Shown here piece by piece: positions 1 to 10,621 of a stretch of 64,000 nucleotides of DNA. The DNA is from Reticulitermes speratus (lineage: Eukaryota > Arthropoda > Insecta > Blattodea > Rhinotermitidae), in the NCBI GenBank assembly GCA_021186555.1, contig JAJKFL010000237.1, forward strand, positions 1,818,558 to 1,882,557, given 5' to 3'. A model generated the notes under the pieces. That model was not told the DNA's origin, did no database searches, and saw only the letters and a program-made list of their open reading frames with translations. Position 1 is the first letter of the stretch; every line of letters begins with the position of its first letter. The position numbers were made by a program, and so were the translations under genes.

Positions 1-854
1 GGCCACAGTAAGATTAGAACATAATGAACTACTGGGATAATTCACTGCATTGAAGAGTGTACTGAGATAACACAAACTGTGTAATCATAACACAGGAAAG
101 CAAGAGTTATAACACAATGAGCAACTTCAACAAGGAACAAAGTTGGAACCGCACAATGAGAAGCAACACGCTGTAGAAAAGTACAGGAGTAAAGTGAAGG
201 CAAAGACACAGGAGCAGAGATCCAGAAAATACAGGATTTAAGACTTGGTTGACAAAATCGTATAGCACATGAAAAGGCATGCGTTCTGCACATTCATTGC
301 AAGTAACTGACAGGGACTAAAAGGCAGGATATATGTGGCTATCTGCAGGAGTTTATAGTATGTACTGCGGAACTGTGAAAGAGTGTTAACTACAGTCATA
401 CAGCCACTCTCAACATAACAGAAGGTGAAAATTCATCCAGGATGTTCAGGGGACAGTCCCCCAAATAAGACTTACATCGCAGACTAATTTTGTCCCCCAT
501 TTTGTTTCCAATTTGTATTTTTCTGATTTTATTCCATCTTCCTGAAAACATTGTTAATAATGGAGACTCTCTTAGATTTTGTTGGTGACTTTCCCGATAA
601 GGAGACAACAACAGTGCTGTGTGTGAAGCAGTAAAGAGTAAAGATGTACATAAGACATACCATACTTACTGGAATGCAAGACAACTGTAATCTAAGATAA
701 CCCCCCCAAATAAAATGTGTCTGCCAAGGGAAAATGAATTTATCCAAATCTAAGACGACCCCCCAAAAATAAAATGTGTGTTAAGAAGAAGTATTTCACT
801 ATTAACTTCGTACACTTAGTACACAAAGCGTGTCACATTCTATCTACCTTTACC
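1..854. other. Non-coding flank with decayed transposon sequence
   Basis: No exon could be supported here. The stretch lies downstream of APC4 exon 2 on the minus strand, so it is probably APC4 intron. Two similar C-rich/A-rich motifs ending in AAATAAAATGTGT stand at about 690-720 and 748-779. They look like terminal or subterminal repeats of the pogo/Tigger-type fossil just to the right. The rest shows no coding periodicity, RNA gene or clear repeat. Confidence 0.4.
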
Positions 855-1000
855 AATCAGTGTCGCTGTCTGCAACGTCACAGTCAGTGCCTTCATCTTC
901 CTCACACTCACTCCTAACATTCCCATCCTCTTCACTGCCGTTCCACTACATATCGTCGTCAGTCCCATCCACTGCATTGGATATACAGCACTTGTTAAAA
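855..1000 (-). pseudogene. Pogo/Tigger-type transposase C-terminal fragment
   Basis: Reading the minus strand from about 1000 gives FNKCCISNAVDGTDDDM, then a stop, then an acidic run rich in E and D. This matches the end of Tigger/pogo (Tc1-mariner superfamily, DDE) transposases, where a phrase like FKKCGISNALDGTEDD is followed by an acidic tail. The in-frame stop and the lack of upstream transposase domains mark it as a dead fragment. It lies in the likely second intron of APC4. The family call rests on this one remembered C-terminal motif. Confidence 0.55.
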
Positions 1001-1595
1001 CACTTAACTGTCACTTCTGGTCAGATGTGCTGCCATGCCGTTACGATCCACATTGACAAAATAAATAATACATTTATATTTCTTGGTTTATGAACTTACT
1101 TTATACCCATGAAGATTCAGAATTTTCTCCACAGATGATGTTAGTGGTGTTAAGAATTGTAAATATATGTCTTTTGGATTTTTGGGTTGTGTCTGTGGTC
1201 TGATTAGTTTGAGTTCATGGCTGTTTTCATGGTTTTCAACTTGTGGATTAGGCCAGGTTTTATTCTTGAGTGTTGTAGTTAATTTTTAAATAGCCACTAT
1301 CATGCTACTGCCTTTTGACTAGATCTGTTGTCAGGTGCAAATCTTAACAAGTCTACTATTTGTGTGGTGCCCACTGACTGACAATAGCTTGATCTAAGAG
1401 GTCCACCAGTTAGGTGCTTCTTTGCCTGAAGATTCAAGCTTCAAAATGCATATGTCTGTCAATGAGCAGCATATGTGTATGTGGACTGACTGACATTGCA
1501 GTGACGTTACTTGAGCAGAGCCACACAACACGCAGCATGACGCTGCCTGTTACTGCGACAGGCAAGGCAACAGACCTTCCTCTGGCCCAAAGCAT

Positions 1596-1795
1596 CCAGA
1601 GTGGCTGAGGGGCCCACCCCACCTCCTATTGAAAGGCTACCATGGGTTCTGCTCCTGGACGTAAAGCAGGAAGGCTGTGAAGCTGACCACTCACCTATAT
1701 CGAGTGCTGGGTTAAGAATGAGTGGAGCTATACCTCATCTCCCCCATATGTCTTCATGGTGTGCACAAAGAAGACTTTACCTTTACCTTTCATAG
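1596..1795 (+). repeat. SINE body, family S4 (truncated)
   Basis: The segment contains GAAGCTGACC followed by a CACC...ATCGAG...AAGAATG block that recurs in inverted form at 16785-17000, and a tail of the form (TTTACC)n at about 1777-1793. No clear A and B boxes remain, so only the 3' body is present. It lies about 70 bp past the end of APC4 exon 2, in the presumed intron 2. Confidence 0.5.
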
Positions 1796-1860
1796 TATGT
1801 CCTCATGATTATATAACAAAAGAAACTTTCAGTGCACAAAAGGATATACTGCAGTGACAC

Positions 1861-1993
1861 CTACTGTTACTGTAGGCAATAGCAATCACTTTGCCATCAG
1901 GTCTCCAAGCCATCCCCTTCACACCGACACCTTCCGATGGCGGTGGAAGTGACCAGACTCTCTGCCATGTCAGTCGATGAAGGGCCACCTCAC
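1861..1993 (-). CDS. ANAPC4: APC4 (anaphase-promoting complex subunit 4), coding exon 2
   Basis: APC4 is a WD40-type scaffold subunit of the APC/C ubiquitin ligase, which drives exit from mitosis. The minus strand reads from an acceptor (GTTGTAG, 2000-1994) into EVALHRL, RVWSLPP and AWRPDGKVIAIAYSN. These match the human APC4 N-terminal stretch with GEVLLHRL, RVWSFPP and AWRPDGK in the same order and spacing. The first two bases complete a glycine codon begun in exon 1 at 5627, so phase is consistent. The 3' boundary is less certain: the best donor after AACAGTAG is GTGTCA at 1860, and an earlier GTAGGT is possible. Later exons were not found and should lie off the left edge. Confidence 0.9.
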
Positions 1994-2022
1994 CTACAAC
2001 AAAGAAATGAAAAAGGTTAGCT

Positions 2023-2250
2023 ATGAAACTGAGTGGTGTACCAAATGTAGCATGTCTGATGAACAGGCCACTTCATGACGACGTGCACACCAGACATGGT
2101 GCAAGTCCAGATTCAGGTATAACGCTGCAAGGAAAGCTGACCTTGAAGGATGCAACTGATCCACTGGACACTGGTTTCAAAATTCCTCAGAGTCTAACAC
2201 CTGACACTGTGTCATAGTGGTAATTAACTGGCCATGCTTGAAAAACTTAT
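2023..2250. other. APC4 intron 1, unassigned
   Basis: No gene is supported in this intron segment. A 15-base string, CAGGTATAACGCTGC at about 2115-2129, is shared with the duplicated segments near 34170 and 62695. The rest of the segment does not match them. Confidence 0.3.
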
Positions 2251-2402
2251 GTAACTGAGGTCTTCGCACTTCTGGGATATTACACAACCCTGATTGGTAT
2301 TGTTACCAATGTTTTGGGGACAGATATTGGTCCCCAAAACATTGGTAACAACTACCAACCAACGCTGTGTTAACATCCCAGAAGGGCAAAGACCTCAGTT
2401 AC
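2251..2402. mobile_element. 152-bp foldback (MITE-like inverted repeat)
   Basis: The ends GTAACTGAGGTCTT and its complement AAGACCTCAGTTAC-like right end form the outer arms. The centre has perfect 21-bp arms at 2301-2321 and 2330-2350, separated by 8 bases. The outer arms diverge slightly (TTCTGGGAT against ATCCCAGAA pairs well). No coding sequence fits inside. A short non-autonomous DNA element or foldback is the simplest reading; no target-site duplication was recognised. Confidence 0.7.
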
Positions 2403-2644
2403 ACTGCAGCAGAAGCCTGAAACTCTGAAACTGACTCTGACAATATCAAATACTAATATATTTCAGGATGGTGGATGCAACACTCCACGTACTCCGAAAG
2501 AACGTGCCACGGCATTGCTGGGGCATGTCAGTTATCTAGCAACCATGAAAACCAATGGTAGAGACAATCACCCCAATCACTAACAGCATAAAAAGTAGGA
2601 GTTGTCACTGTCCATGCCACGAATGCATACAGAGGAAATAGATG

Positions 2645-2885
2645 GGTAGCTTTGCTCATTCTTAACCTTGCCACCAGACAGAGGTGAGAGGTCAACGTCA
2701 TGCTCCAGACACTTTATCTGTGGGGAAAGAGCCCCGATACCCAACGAAGAGAAGGCTGGGAGGTCCCTAGACCTGGTCTGGACAGTTTTGGAGAACAGAA
2801 AATCTCTTGTCCCTACTGGGATTTGAACTCCAGATCATCCAGTCTAAAGCCAGTCAGTATACCAACTATGTAAACGCAGCTCCCA
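2645..2885 (-). repeat. tRNA-derived SINE, family S1
   Basis: On the minus strand a tRNA-like head starts near 2885, with an A-box-like stretch (TACATAGTTGG at about 2870-2860) and a B-box-like GAGTTCAAATCCC at 2832-2820. The region toward 2645 would be the body. This is a pseudo-tRNA promoter, not a tRNA gene, because no acceptor stem pairs. It lies in APC4 intron 1, on the same strand as the gene. Confidence 0.55.
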
Positions 2886-2944
2886 ATCTGTAACTGGTCT
2901 TGTCCAAATTGAGATATTCCAGAGGTTCTGGAAAACCAAACACA

Positions 2945-3832
2945 ATTAGTCACTTTCTTATGAAATGCACAGTGCGTCTGTCTCACCAGCATCTAACGGG
3001 ACTTGCTTCTAAACTACCATTAGTCACTTTCTTATGAAATGCACAGTGCGTCTGTCTCACCAGCATCTAACGGGACTTGCTTCTAAACTACCATTAGTCA
3101 CTTTCTTATGAAATGCACAGTGCGTCTGTCTCACCAGCATCTAACGGGACTTGCTTCTAAACTACCATTAGTCACTTTCTTATGAAATGCACAGTGCGTC
3201 TGTCTCACCAGCATCTAACGGGACTTGCTTCTAAACTACCATTAGTCACTTTCTTATGAAATGCACAGTGCGTCTGTCTCACCAGCATCTAACGGGACTT
3301 GCTTCTAAACTACCATTAGTCACTTTCTTATGAAATGCACAGTGCGTCTGTCTCACCAGCATCTAACGGGACTTGCTTCTAAACTACCATTAGTCACTTT
3401 CTTATGAAATGCACAGTGCGTCTGTCTCACCAGCATCTAACGGGACTTGCTTCTAAACTACCATTAGTCACTTTCTTATGAAATGCACAGTGCGTCTGTC
3501 TCACCAGCATCTAACGGGACTTGCTTCTAAACTACCATTAGTCACTTTCTTATGAAATGCACAGTGCGTCTGTCTCACCAGCATCTAACGGGACTTGCTT
3601 CTAAACTACCATTAGTCACTTTCTTATGAAATGCACAGTGCGTCTGTCTCACCAGCATCTAACGGGACTTGCTTCTAAACTACCATTAGTCACTTTCTTA
3701 TGAAATGCACAGTGCGTCTGTCTCACCAGCATCTAACGGGACTTGCTTCTAAACTACCATTAGTCACTTTCTTATGAAATGCACAGTGCGTCTGTCTCAC
3801 CAGCATCTAACGGGACTTGCTTCTAAACTACC
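2945..3832. repeat. 74-bp minisatellite, 12 copies
   Basis: The unit begins ATTAGTCACTTTCTTATGAA and ends TTCTAAACTACC. Start-to-start spacing is 74 (2945, 3019 and so on) and 888 bp equals exactly 12 units. The copies are essentially identical, unlike most other arrays here, which points to recent expansion or homogenisation. It lies within APC4 intron 1. Confidence 0.97.
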
Positions 3833-4204
3833 AAACACACACCACATACTGATCGTTGCCCCATACTGACTGCATTTCTAAATTAGCTCAAAGAATGGCA
3901 ACTGCAAGAATATGATAGATATTTGCTGAAAACATCAGTACAAACATGTAACATATAACATGATCCGTTACAAAGTTATTACTTACACAGGAATTACTGT
4001 GATCTAATAATTACTGGTCTGTAAGTTACCATCAACATCTCAACGCACACACCTGGACAAAAAGGGGGTACTTCACTAGTATGAACCAAACTAGTTCTGC
4101 CAATACAAAAACTCTTCAAATAAACTGGTGTGTGACAGTTCACTGAGTTAATCAAACAATCACATATTTGATGAGCTAATTGGAAGAAACAGACCAAAGA
4201 CAGA

Positions 4205-4470
4205 AGACATGCTCAGGGCACGCAGTGTGTTGAGGCACTGTGCTACAAGCTGGAAGGTTAAGGATTTAATTCCTGACAGGGACTTAATCCTTCCGGCTGC
4301 ACCATGGTTGACTCACCCTCTAACAGAAATAAGTGCCAGGAATATTCCCTGGGGAGTAAAGGTGTAGGGCTGACAACCTTGCCACTTTCATGTGCCAAGT
4401 GTCTAGAACTTCTGGGAGCCTCAACCTCCTGAAGCCACAACGGCCTGTCCAGGCCTGTACACGGTTAACT
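4205..4470 (+). repeat. tRNA-derived SINE, family S2
   Basis: A tRNA-like head (GGCACTGTGCTACAAGCTGG with a decayed B box near 4260) runs into a body containing TAATCCTTCCGGCTGCACCA, CTGGGGAGTAAAGG and CTGACAACCTTGCCAC, ending in CGGCCTGTCCAGG. The same body occurs inverted at 36575-36785 and direct at 47965-48165. Three copies in one window show a dispersed repeat family. It lies in APC4 intron 1. Confidence 0.7.
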
Positions 4471-4912
4471 TTCAGAAGACATGTTCAGGTGCACCAAATT
4501 AGTATTCGCATGCACCACCCAATTTCCGAAGTTACAACACTCCTTTGCAGATTCAGCACACATACTTCATGTACTTCATACTCTACTGTGGTACAGTTCT
4601 GTAATAATAAAGTCAAACCTCCCTACAAACTAGACTCATTGCTCCTCATATTTACACAACGGAAGCTAGTGAAAATGCCCATATTCAATCAGGTTGTATT
4701 GTCACAACTCCTTTTTTTATCTATGGCTGTGGCATTACAAGTTAATTAGACTTGCAAATATCAAATACATCACTTTATAAACCAAACAATGGAAGAGCCA
4801 TAAAAACATACTGAATTTTAAATAATAATGAAAATTATGCTCACCGAGGATATAGATGGCAGTTAGAGAAACAGACACTGAAATGGACAAAGCAGGATGG
4901 AAGAATTTTATA

Positions 4913-5130
4913 TGAGGGATGTTCAATAAGTACGGTTCCCTAAGTCATAAAAATTAAATGACAAGTCATTAAAACCTTAAACGTAGCGCAACTGATACAG
5001 TGAATTATCATTATTTTTCAACATAATTCCTGAGCATTAATCCCATTTTGGCAAAAGTTTGTAATTTATACAATGGTAGAAATCGGGCTCTTACTTTCGC
5101 AACCATTCTTGAACAGCCATGTCCATTTCC
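4913..5130 (-). pseudogene. mariner-type transposase 3' fossil
   Basis: The left end, GAGGGATGTTCAATAAGTAC, resembles a mariner inverted terminal repeat. Reading inward on the minus strand from about 5125 gives AVQEWLRK, a gap, then EPDFYHC and YKLLPKWD. This matches the mariner transposase C-terminus, where VQ-WL, DFY-GI-KL and RWEKC occur in order. Several stops break the frame and no DDD catalytic region is left. It is a truncated copy in APC4 intron 1. Confidence 0.6.
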
Positions 5131-5626
5131 ATCAAATTTAATCAAACTCTATTACTTATTTTGAAAGATGATTGCATGGATTGAAGGATAAACACACAGA
5201 CAGAGAGGCATAAAATTCCCTTTCTAAAGTAATTTATGAATAGACTACATCAACAAATTTCCCCCTTCAGATCAACAGATCTAGTGCCCTAGGACATAAC
5301 CTACATCACATCACTGTAATTTACACGCACGTTACAACTAATGTGATTAATTTAAAATGTTCCAACAACGGCAACAAATGAAGGCAAGGTTAAAATCCCA
5401 CACAGCGCCATCAGTCAAAATTATACACTCATCTACGAATATGTGACATAACCTTACATACGACACACAATGCGATCGTACACAGACCAACTACAACCGA
5501 AGTTAAAATATACGTTGTTTTCGATTACGAATAAATTAGGTATTAAACCATATACAAGGCTTCAGTGAATTATAACGGATAAAAGTAAACTCTGCAATCA
5601 ATATACACCTGTAGTAGTCATCGTAC

Positions 5627-5738
5627 CTCTGACATTTGAAAGAGCCAACAAGTCCATCTTGTTCGACCATACCATGAGCTCCACTTTCGTTGCCACATGT
5701 CGTTCTTCCAACTGTCGCATTGCATTTGACGATGTCAT
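5627..5738 (-). CDS. ANAPC4: APC4 coding exon 1 with start codon
   Basis: The minus strand from ATG at 5738 encodes 37 residues, including MRQLEERHVATKVELMVW and NKMDLLALSNVR, then one base of a split glycine codon before the donor GTACGA at 5626. Human APC4 has a VWSPKRDLIALAN-like stretch immediately before GEVLLHRL, the same arrangement obtained here when exon 2 is joined. An in-frame TAA two codons upstream of the ATG supports a start in this exon; the internal Met seven residues in is an alternative. Intron 1 is about 3.6 kb and holds a minisatellite, SINEs and a mariner fossil. Confidence 0.9.
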
Positions 5739-6403
5739 TGCTTATAAGTCACTGCAAAGGGATGATCTAAATAACGTGTATTATCGGCAAACTGAAATAA
5801 AAAATTGGCGGTTACATTCCGCATGCAATTCTATATCGATCCTGCAACTTGGTATAATAAACTATATAGGCTGCAAGTATTTAAAGCTACATTTTTACCT
5901 GCCGTAATGACGACTTCATGCATTTTCAAGCAACATGTTACACAAATTTAACATCTACAAACCAGTCCTAGCATTGGTTACCAGCACGGATTAACAATAC
6001 ACCAGTTCTGCCATCCGTGTACTCGAAAACAGCACACATTTGCGCTAGCCATGACAGTGCCGACAACATTTTCATTCTCAGCAGACTTCACTGTAGTATA
6101 CGTTTCTTCCATCAGATGACAGACATGTAGCGGCTACTACTACCCTCTAGCGACCATCTCAGAAACCGTTTCATGTCGTGGAAGTGTGGCCACATGCTCG
6201 CAACGTCAGTAACTATTTGCCAGGCGACACGGCGTGGAAAGTAATAACAGTTGAGTCTTACACATTCTTTGCCTTAGTCAACAAATAGCGGTCAGTCCGT
6301 GTAAAAATTGGGCATCACTCATACTTGGTCTACCTCTTTAATTCAAATACGACCAATTCGATTATTCTGTCCAATCCCATTTGGAACAGTCTAAATGTAC
6401 TAA
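5739..6403 (-). promoter_or_regulatory. Presumed APC4 upstream/promoter region
   Basis: This is the sequence 5' of the APC4 start codon. No TATA box at a sensible distance and no divergent gene were recognised, which is common for housekeeping promoters. The assignment follows from position only. Confidence 0.35.
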
Positions 6404-6478
6404 TACAGGGCATACACAAAAGAATGGTGCGGTTTCAAAAGTTTTGATACCGCACCATTCTTTTGTGTATGCCCTGTA
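6404..6478. repeat. 75-bp near-perfect palindrome
   Basis: The arms are 30 bp and perfectly complementary (6404-6433 and 6449-6478, beginning TACAGGGCATAC). The 15-base centre is itself palindromic around TCAAAAGTTTTGA, so almost the whole element can form one hairpin or cruciform. It has the look of a minimal MITE, perhaps the fused ends of a Tc1-like element; a TA-flanked insertion could not be confirmed. Confidence 0.85.
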
Positions 6479-7006
6479 CATATGTATGAGGAAACGAACA
6501 TCGCTGTTTTTACCAAGCCGTCTTTTAACAAGCTATATTTTGAAACGGTCAACCACCTGACTTATACCGTGGAGATAACCAATTCCACTCTCGGCAAAGA
6601 AACAACAACTAGCCTGAGGCTTTTAGTGATTTTACTCAGTTACTGCAGGTAAATGCTGGGACAGTATCTCAGATGACTCTATAGGCGCTTCCTTCCACAT
6701 CCCTTCCAATTCATCGTTTAGTAATCATCCTAACTTTCGACACTGTGAACAGAGCTATTGGCAGTGTCATTAAATAAAACAAAATAAGAGATTAAATAAC
6801 TACTCAGTGCTTTATTAGCGAATTCCTAAGTTTCGTTTGAGCAAAGTTCTCACGTCCAACATCGACACTGGAACCTCCTATCAAAATTCTGATATTGTGT
6901 CTATGGTATAGACTAAATACACGTCGTGTTACAAGTAAGCAGGTCACAGCCTTCGTGTGTGTGAGTCACATCCGGGCTGCCACGCCCTCTGGGAAACATG
7001 AGTAGA

Positions 7007-7626
7007 GGCTTAGAAAAATCGTATTCAACCTTTTTTGTTCGCGTACCCCCAGATATAATTTCTCTTCAACTTTGTACCCCCAAAGTGTTGGTGCACAATT
7101 CAAGTTATACACAGTCTATAATCTACATCTAAAATAAATTAAATAAATTACATCCAAAATAATGTATTAAATAATAAGTTTTAAATTAGAAAAAGGAGAG
7201 TCAAGCTATTAAATGACGGCAGCGGCAATTGTCAAAGAACAAAGTAATATGAAGCAGTGTGTCTGTCTGTTTGTTGCCACAACAATATTGTGAAGTAGCT
7301 TTATTGCGTGGTTAAAAGGAGTGAAAAACTGTGTTAGGCAAAACGTTAATCCCGCCCAACAGTGTTCAGTCACGTTCCAACGCACTGTGTGGGATAAAAT
7401 GAAACTAGCCGCCCGATAAGAATCGCATAAAGGAGAGAGAGAGATATAAATGGCGCTCCCAAATCGCATGTCCTTACGTCCGGTCTGTTGTGGCTAACCC
7501 TAAATCTGGCCCTGATTATTCAGTGAAATAATATATTTATTTATTTTTAATTTTATGTACCCCCTAAGATGTCTTCACGTACCCCCGGGGGTACGCTTAC
7601 CCCAGGTTGAATAGCACTGGCTTAGC
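7007..7626. mobile_element. hAT-type non-autonomous element (MITE), about 604 bp, with 8-bp target duplication
   Basis: The ends share TATTCAACCT as inverted repeats (left near 7021, right CAGTGCTATTCAACCT read inward from 7618). Both ends continue into C-rich GCGTACCCCC motifs. This resembles the CAGTGGTTCTCAACC termini of hAT elements. The flanks GGCTTAGA (7007-7014) and GGCTTAGC (7619-7626) form an 8-bp target duplication with one mismatch, as expected for hAT. No transposase frame is present. Confidence 0.7.
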
Positions 7627-7832
7627 CAACAGTTCGACATGGAGCATGTAGTATAATAAAGCTATACTAGATGGCAGCACTCGTATGAGTGTAGTTACAT
7701 CGCGGCGTGATCTAAGAAACAAGAAACAGCCTGTGCAAGACGTCGTGGACATGCGCGCGCATACACGTTACTGCAGGCTGGCTTATGACAGGCAAGTGGC
7801 AAGGAGTGTAATAATAATTCCTCGTGAAATCT

Positions 7833-9635
7833 GTCCGCCATCTAAAGCTGTACAGGACACACTAAGACAGTCACATGTCCGCCATCTAAAGCTGTACAGG
7901 ACACACTAAGACAGTCACATGTCCGCCATGTAAAGCTGTACAGGACACACTAAGACAGTCACATGTCCGCCATGTAAAGCTGTACAGGACACACTAAGAC
8001 AGTCACATGTCCGCCATCTAAAGCTGTACAGGACACACTAAGACAGTCACATGTCCGCCATGTAAAGCTGTACAGGACACACTAAGACAGTCACATGTCC
8101 GCCATGTAAAGCTGTACAGGACACACTAAGACAGTCACATGTCCGCCATGTAAAGCTGTACAGGACACACTAAGACAGTCACATGTCCGCCATGTAAAGC
8201 TGTACAGGACACACTAAGACAGTCACATGTCCGCCATGTAAAGCTGTACAGGACACACTAAGACAGTCACATGTCCGCCATCTAAAGCTGTACAGGACAC
8301 ACTAAGACAGTCACATGTCCGCCATCTAAAGCTGTACAGGACACACTAAGACAGTCACATGTCCGCCATCTAAAGCTGTACAGGACACACTAAGACAGTC
8401 ACATGTCCGCCATCTAAAGCTGTACAGGACACACTAAGACAGTCACATGTTCGCCATCTAAAGCTGTACAGGACACACTAAGACAGTCACATGTCCGCCA
8501 TCTAAAGCTGTACAGGACACACTAAGACAGTCACATGTCCGCCATGTAAAGCTGTACAGGACACACTAAGACAGTCACATGTCCGCCATCTAAAGCTGTA
8601 CAAGACACACTAAGACAGTCACATGTCCGCCATCTAAAGCTGTACAGGACACACTAAGACAGTCACATGTCCGCCATCTAAAGCTGTACAAGACACACTA
8701 AGACAGTCACATGTCCGCCATCTAAAGCTGTACAGGACACACTAAGACAGTCACATGTCCGCCATCTAAAGCTGTACAGGACACACTAAGACAGTCACAT
8801 GTCCGCCATGTAAAGCTGTACAGGACACACTAAGACAGTCACATGTCCGCCATCTAAAGCTGTACAAGACACACTAAGACAGTCACATGTCCGCCATCTA
8901 AAGCTGTACAGGACACACTAAGACAGTCACATGTCCGCCATCTAAAGCTGTACAGGACACACTAAGACAGTCACATGTCCGCCATCTAAAGCTGTACAGG
9001 ACACACTAAGACAGTCACATGTCCGCCATGTAAAGCTGTACAGGACACACTAAGACAGTCACATGTCCGCCATCTAAAGCTGTACAAGACACACTAAGAC
9101 AGTCACATGTCCGCCATCTAAAGCTGTACAAGACACACTAAGACAGTCACATGTCCGCCATCTAAAGCTGTACAAGACACACTAAGACAGTCACATGTCC
9201 GCCATCTAAAGCTGTACAGGACACACTAAGACAGTCACATGTCCGCCATCTAAAGCTGTACAAGACACACTAAGACAGTCACATGTCCGCCATCTAAAGC
9301 TGTACAAGACACACTAAGACAGTCACATGTCCGCCATGTAAAGCTGTACAAGACACACTAAGACAGTCACATGTCCGCCATCTAAAGCTGTACAGGACAC
9401 ACTAAGACAGTCACATGTCCGCCATGTAAAGCTGTACAAGACACACTAAGACAGTCACATGTCCGCCATCTAAAGCTGTACAGGACACACTAAGACAGTC
9501 ACATGTCCGCCATCTAAAGCTGTACAAGACACACTAAGACAGTCACATGTCCGCCATGTAAAGCTGTACAAGACACACTAAGACAGTCACATGTCCGCCA
9601 TCTAAAGCTGTACAAGACACACTAAGACAGTCACA
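7833..9635. repeat. 44-bp minisatellite, about 41 copies
   Basis: The unit begins GTCCGCCATCTAAAGC and ends AAGACAGTCACAT. Length is almost constant at 44 bp. Two sites vary: CATCT or CATGT, and TACAGG or TACAAG. The AAG form is absent from roughly the first 17 copies and common in the rest, so the array shows polarity along its length. No frame is conserved (44 is not divisible by 3). Confidence 0.97.
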
Positions 9636-9684
9636 GCAGCACCGAATGTCCTAACGCGAGCAAGACGATACGTCTTACTTCTGT

Positions 9685-10621
9685 AATAACAAGACAGGCA
9701 ATGTACGTATAACGTAACATCGAGGTGCGTTCGCGTAACCATTGTTGCCGTGAAAAAGCAATGTGTTACATATACTCAGTGTGTGTCTAAGGTGCGCACC
9801 CAGAATTTGTCCTTGGGTGGGGGCAGGGGACTGACCCTGAGGCTATATATAATTTATGTTTGATTTTAAAATTATGTTATAAACATCATGTTGTAAGTAC
9901 AACATAACACTGCAACTGCATTTATATACATAAAATATAACTACATGTTACATGACTCAATGACAGTGTCCTATTTTTTTTTAATTTATTCCTTTATTTT
10001 TCAAAATTCTAATGTACAGTCATCAGCCGATTTCAGTGACTGATTTCGGCTGAAGGGTAAATCACGTAAAACTCTTGATATCATACCATCTACAAAATTT
10101 GTGTTTTTTGCATTTTGGTTTTTGGAGGTTTGGGTGGCTGCAGCACGGCAGCACCCCCCTCCTTCGGTGCGCCCCTGGTGTGTCTGCATTCTTGACTTAG
10201 TTATCTAGCATGCTGTGCGCATGCGCCGTATTATATTGTCATCTGTGGCCTGTCTGGCTGTACCATATTTTTCCACATTATCTCATAAACGGCACGATTT
10301 TGGGGAAAATGTTATTGAACGTAAAATGTGTGTTTTGATTTTGTGTACAACTTTTGTCTGAAACATTTCTTGTTCTAAGAAGAATTCAGAGAGATATTAT
10401 CATAAATGTACATAGGTCTTTATGTAAAGTACCGTTATTGTTGTCAGGTTTTAATGAAACTTGAATTTTCTAGACAGATTCTCGAAAAATATTGAAATAA
10501 ATTTCATAAAAATCTGTACATTGGGAACCGAGTTTTTCCATACTGACAGACAGACGGACAGACATAACTAAGCTAATAATCGCTTTTTTTTTAATTTCGC
10601 GAATCCGCCTAACAACAATCA
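9685..10621. repeat. Dispersed element copy A, split by a nested insertion
   Basis: About 540 bp of this stretch (9685-9788 and 10178-10621) matches 27714-28260: shared landmarks are CGAGGTGCGTTCGCGTAACC, GCATGCGCCGTATTATATTG, TGAAACATTTCTTGTTCTAA and a 3' end with repeated GACGGACAGAC. The last motif resembles the 3' ends of some arthropod non-LTR elements. The family is not identified. The 389-bp difference is a nested insertion listed separately. Confidence 0.75.
9789..10177. mobile_element. hAT-type MITE nested in dispersed element, perfect 8-bp target duplication
   Basis: Copy B of the host repeat (27714-28260) lacks this segment. It is flanked by GTGTGTCT on both sides (9781-9788 and 10178-10185). 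Its ends, AAGGTGCGCACC and the complement of GGTGCGCCCCTG, form imperfect inverted repeats of the CAGGGGCGCACC kind known for hAT elements. No transposase is encoded. The empty site elsewhere in the window makes the boundaries firm. Confidence 0.8.

Noticed and set aside
7833..9635. CRISPR-like array
   Set aside because: Units are contiguous and identical along their whole length, with no unique spacers and no cas genes; the context is eukaryotic.
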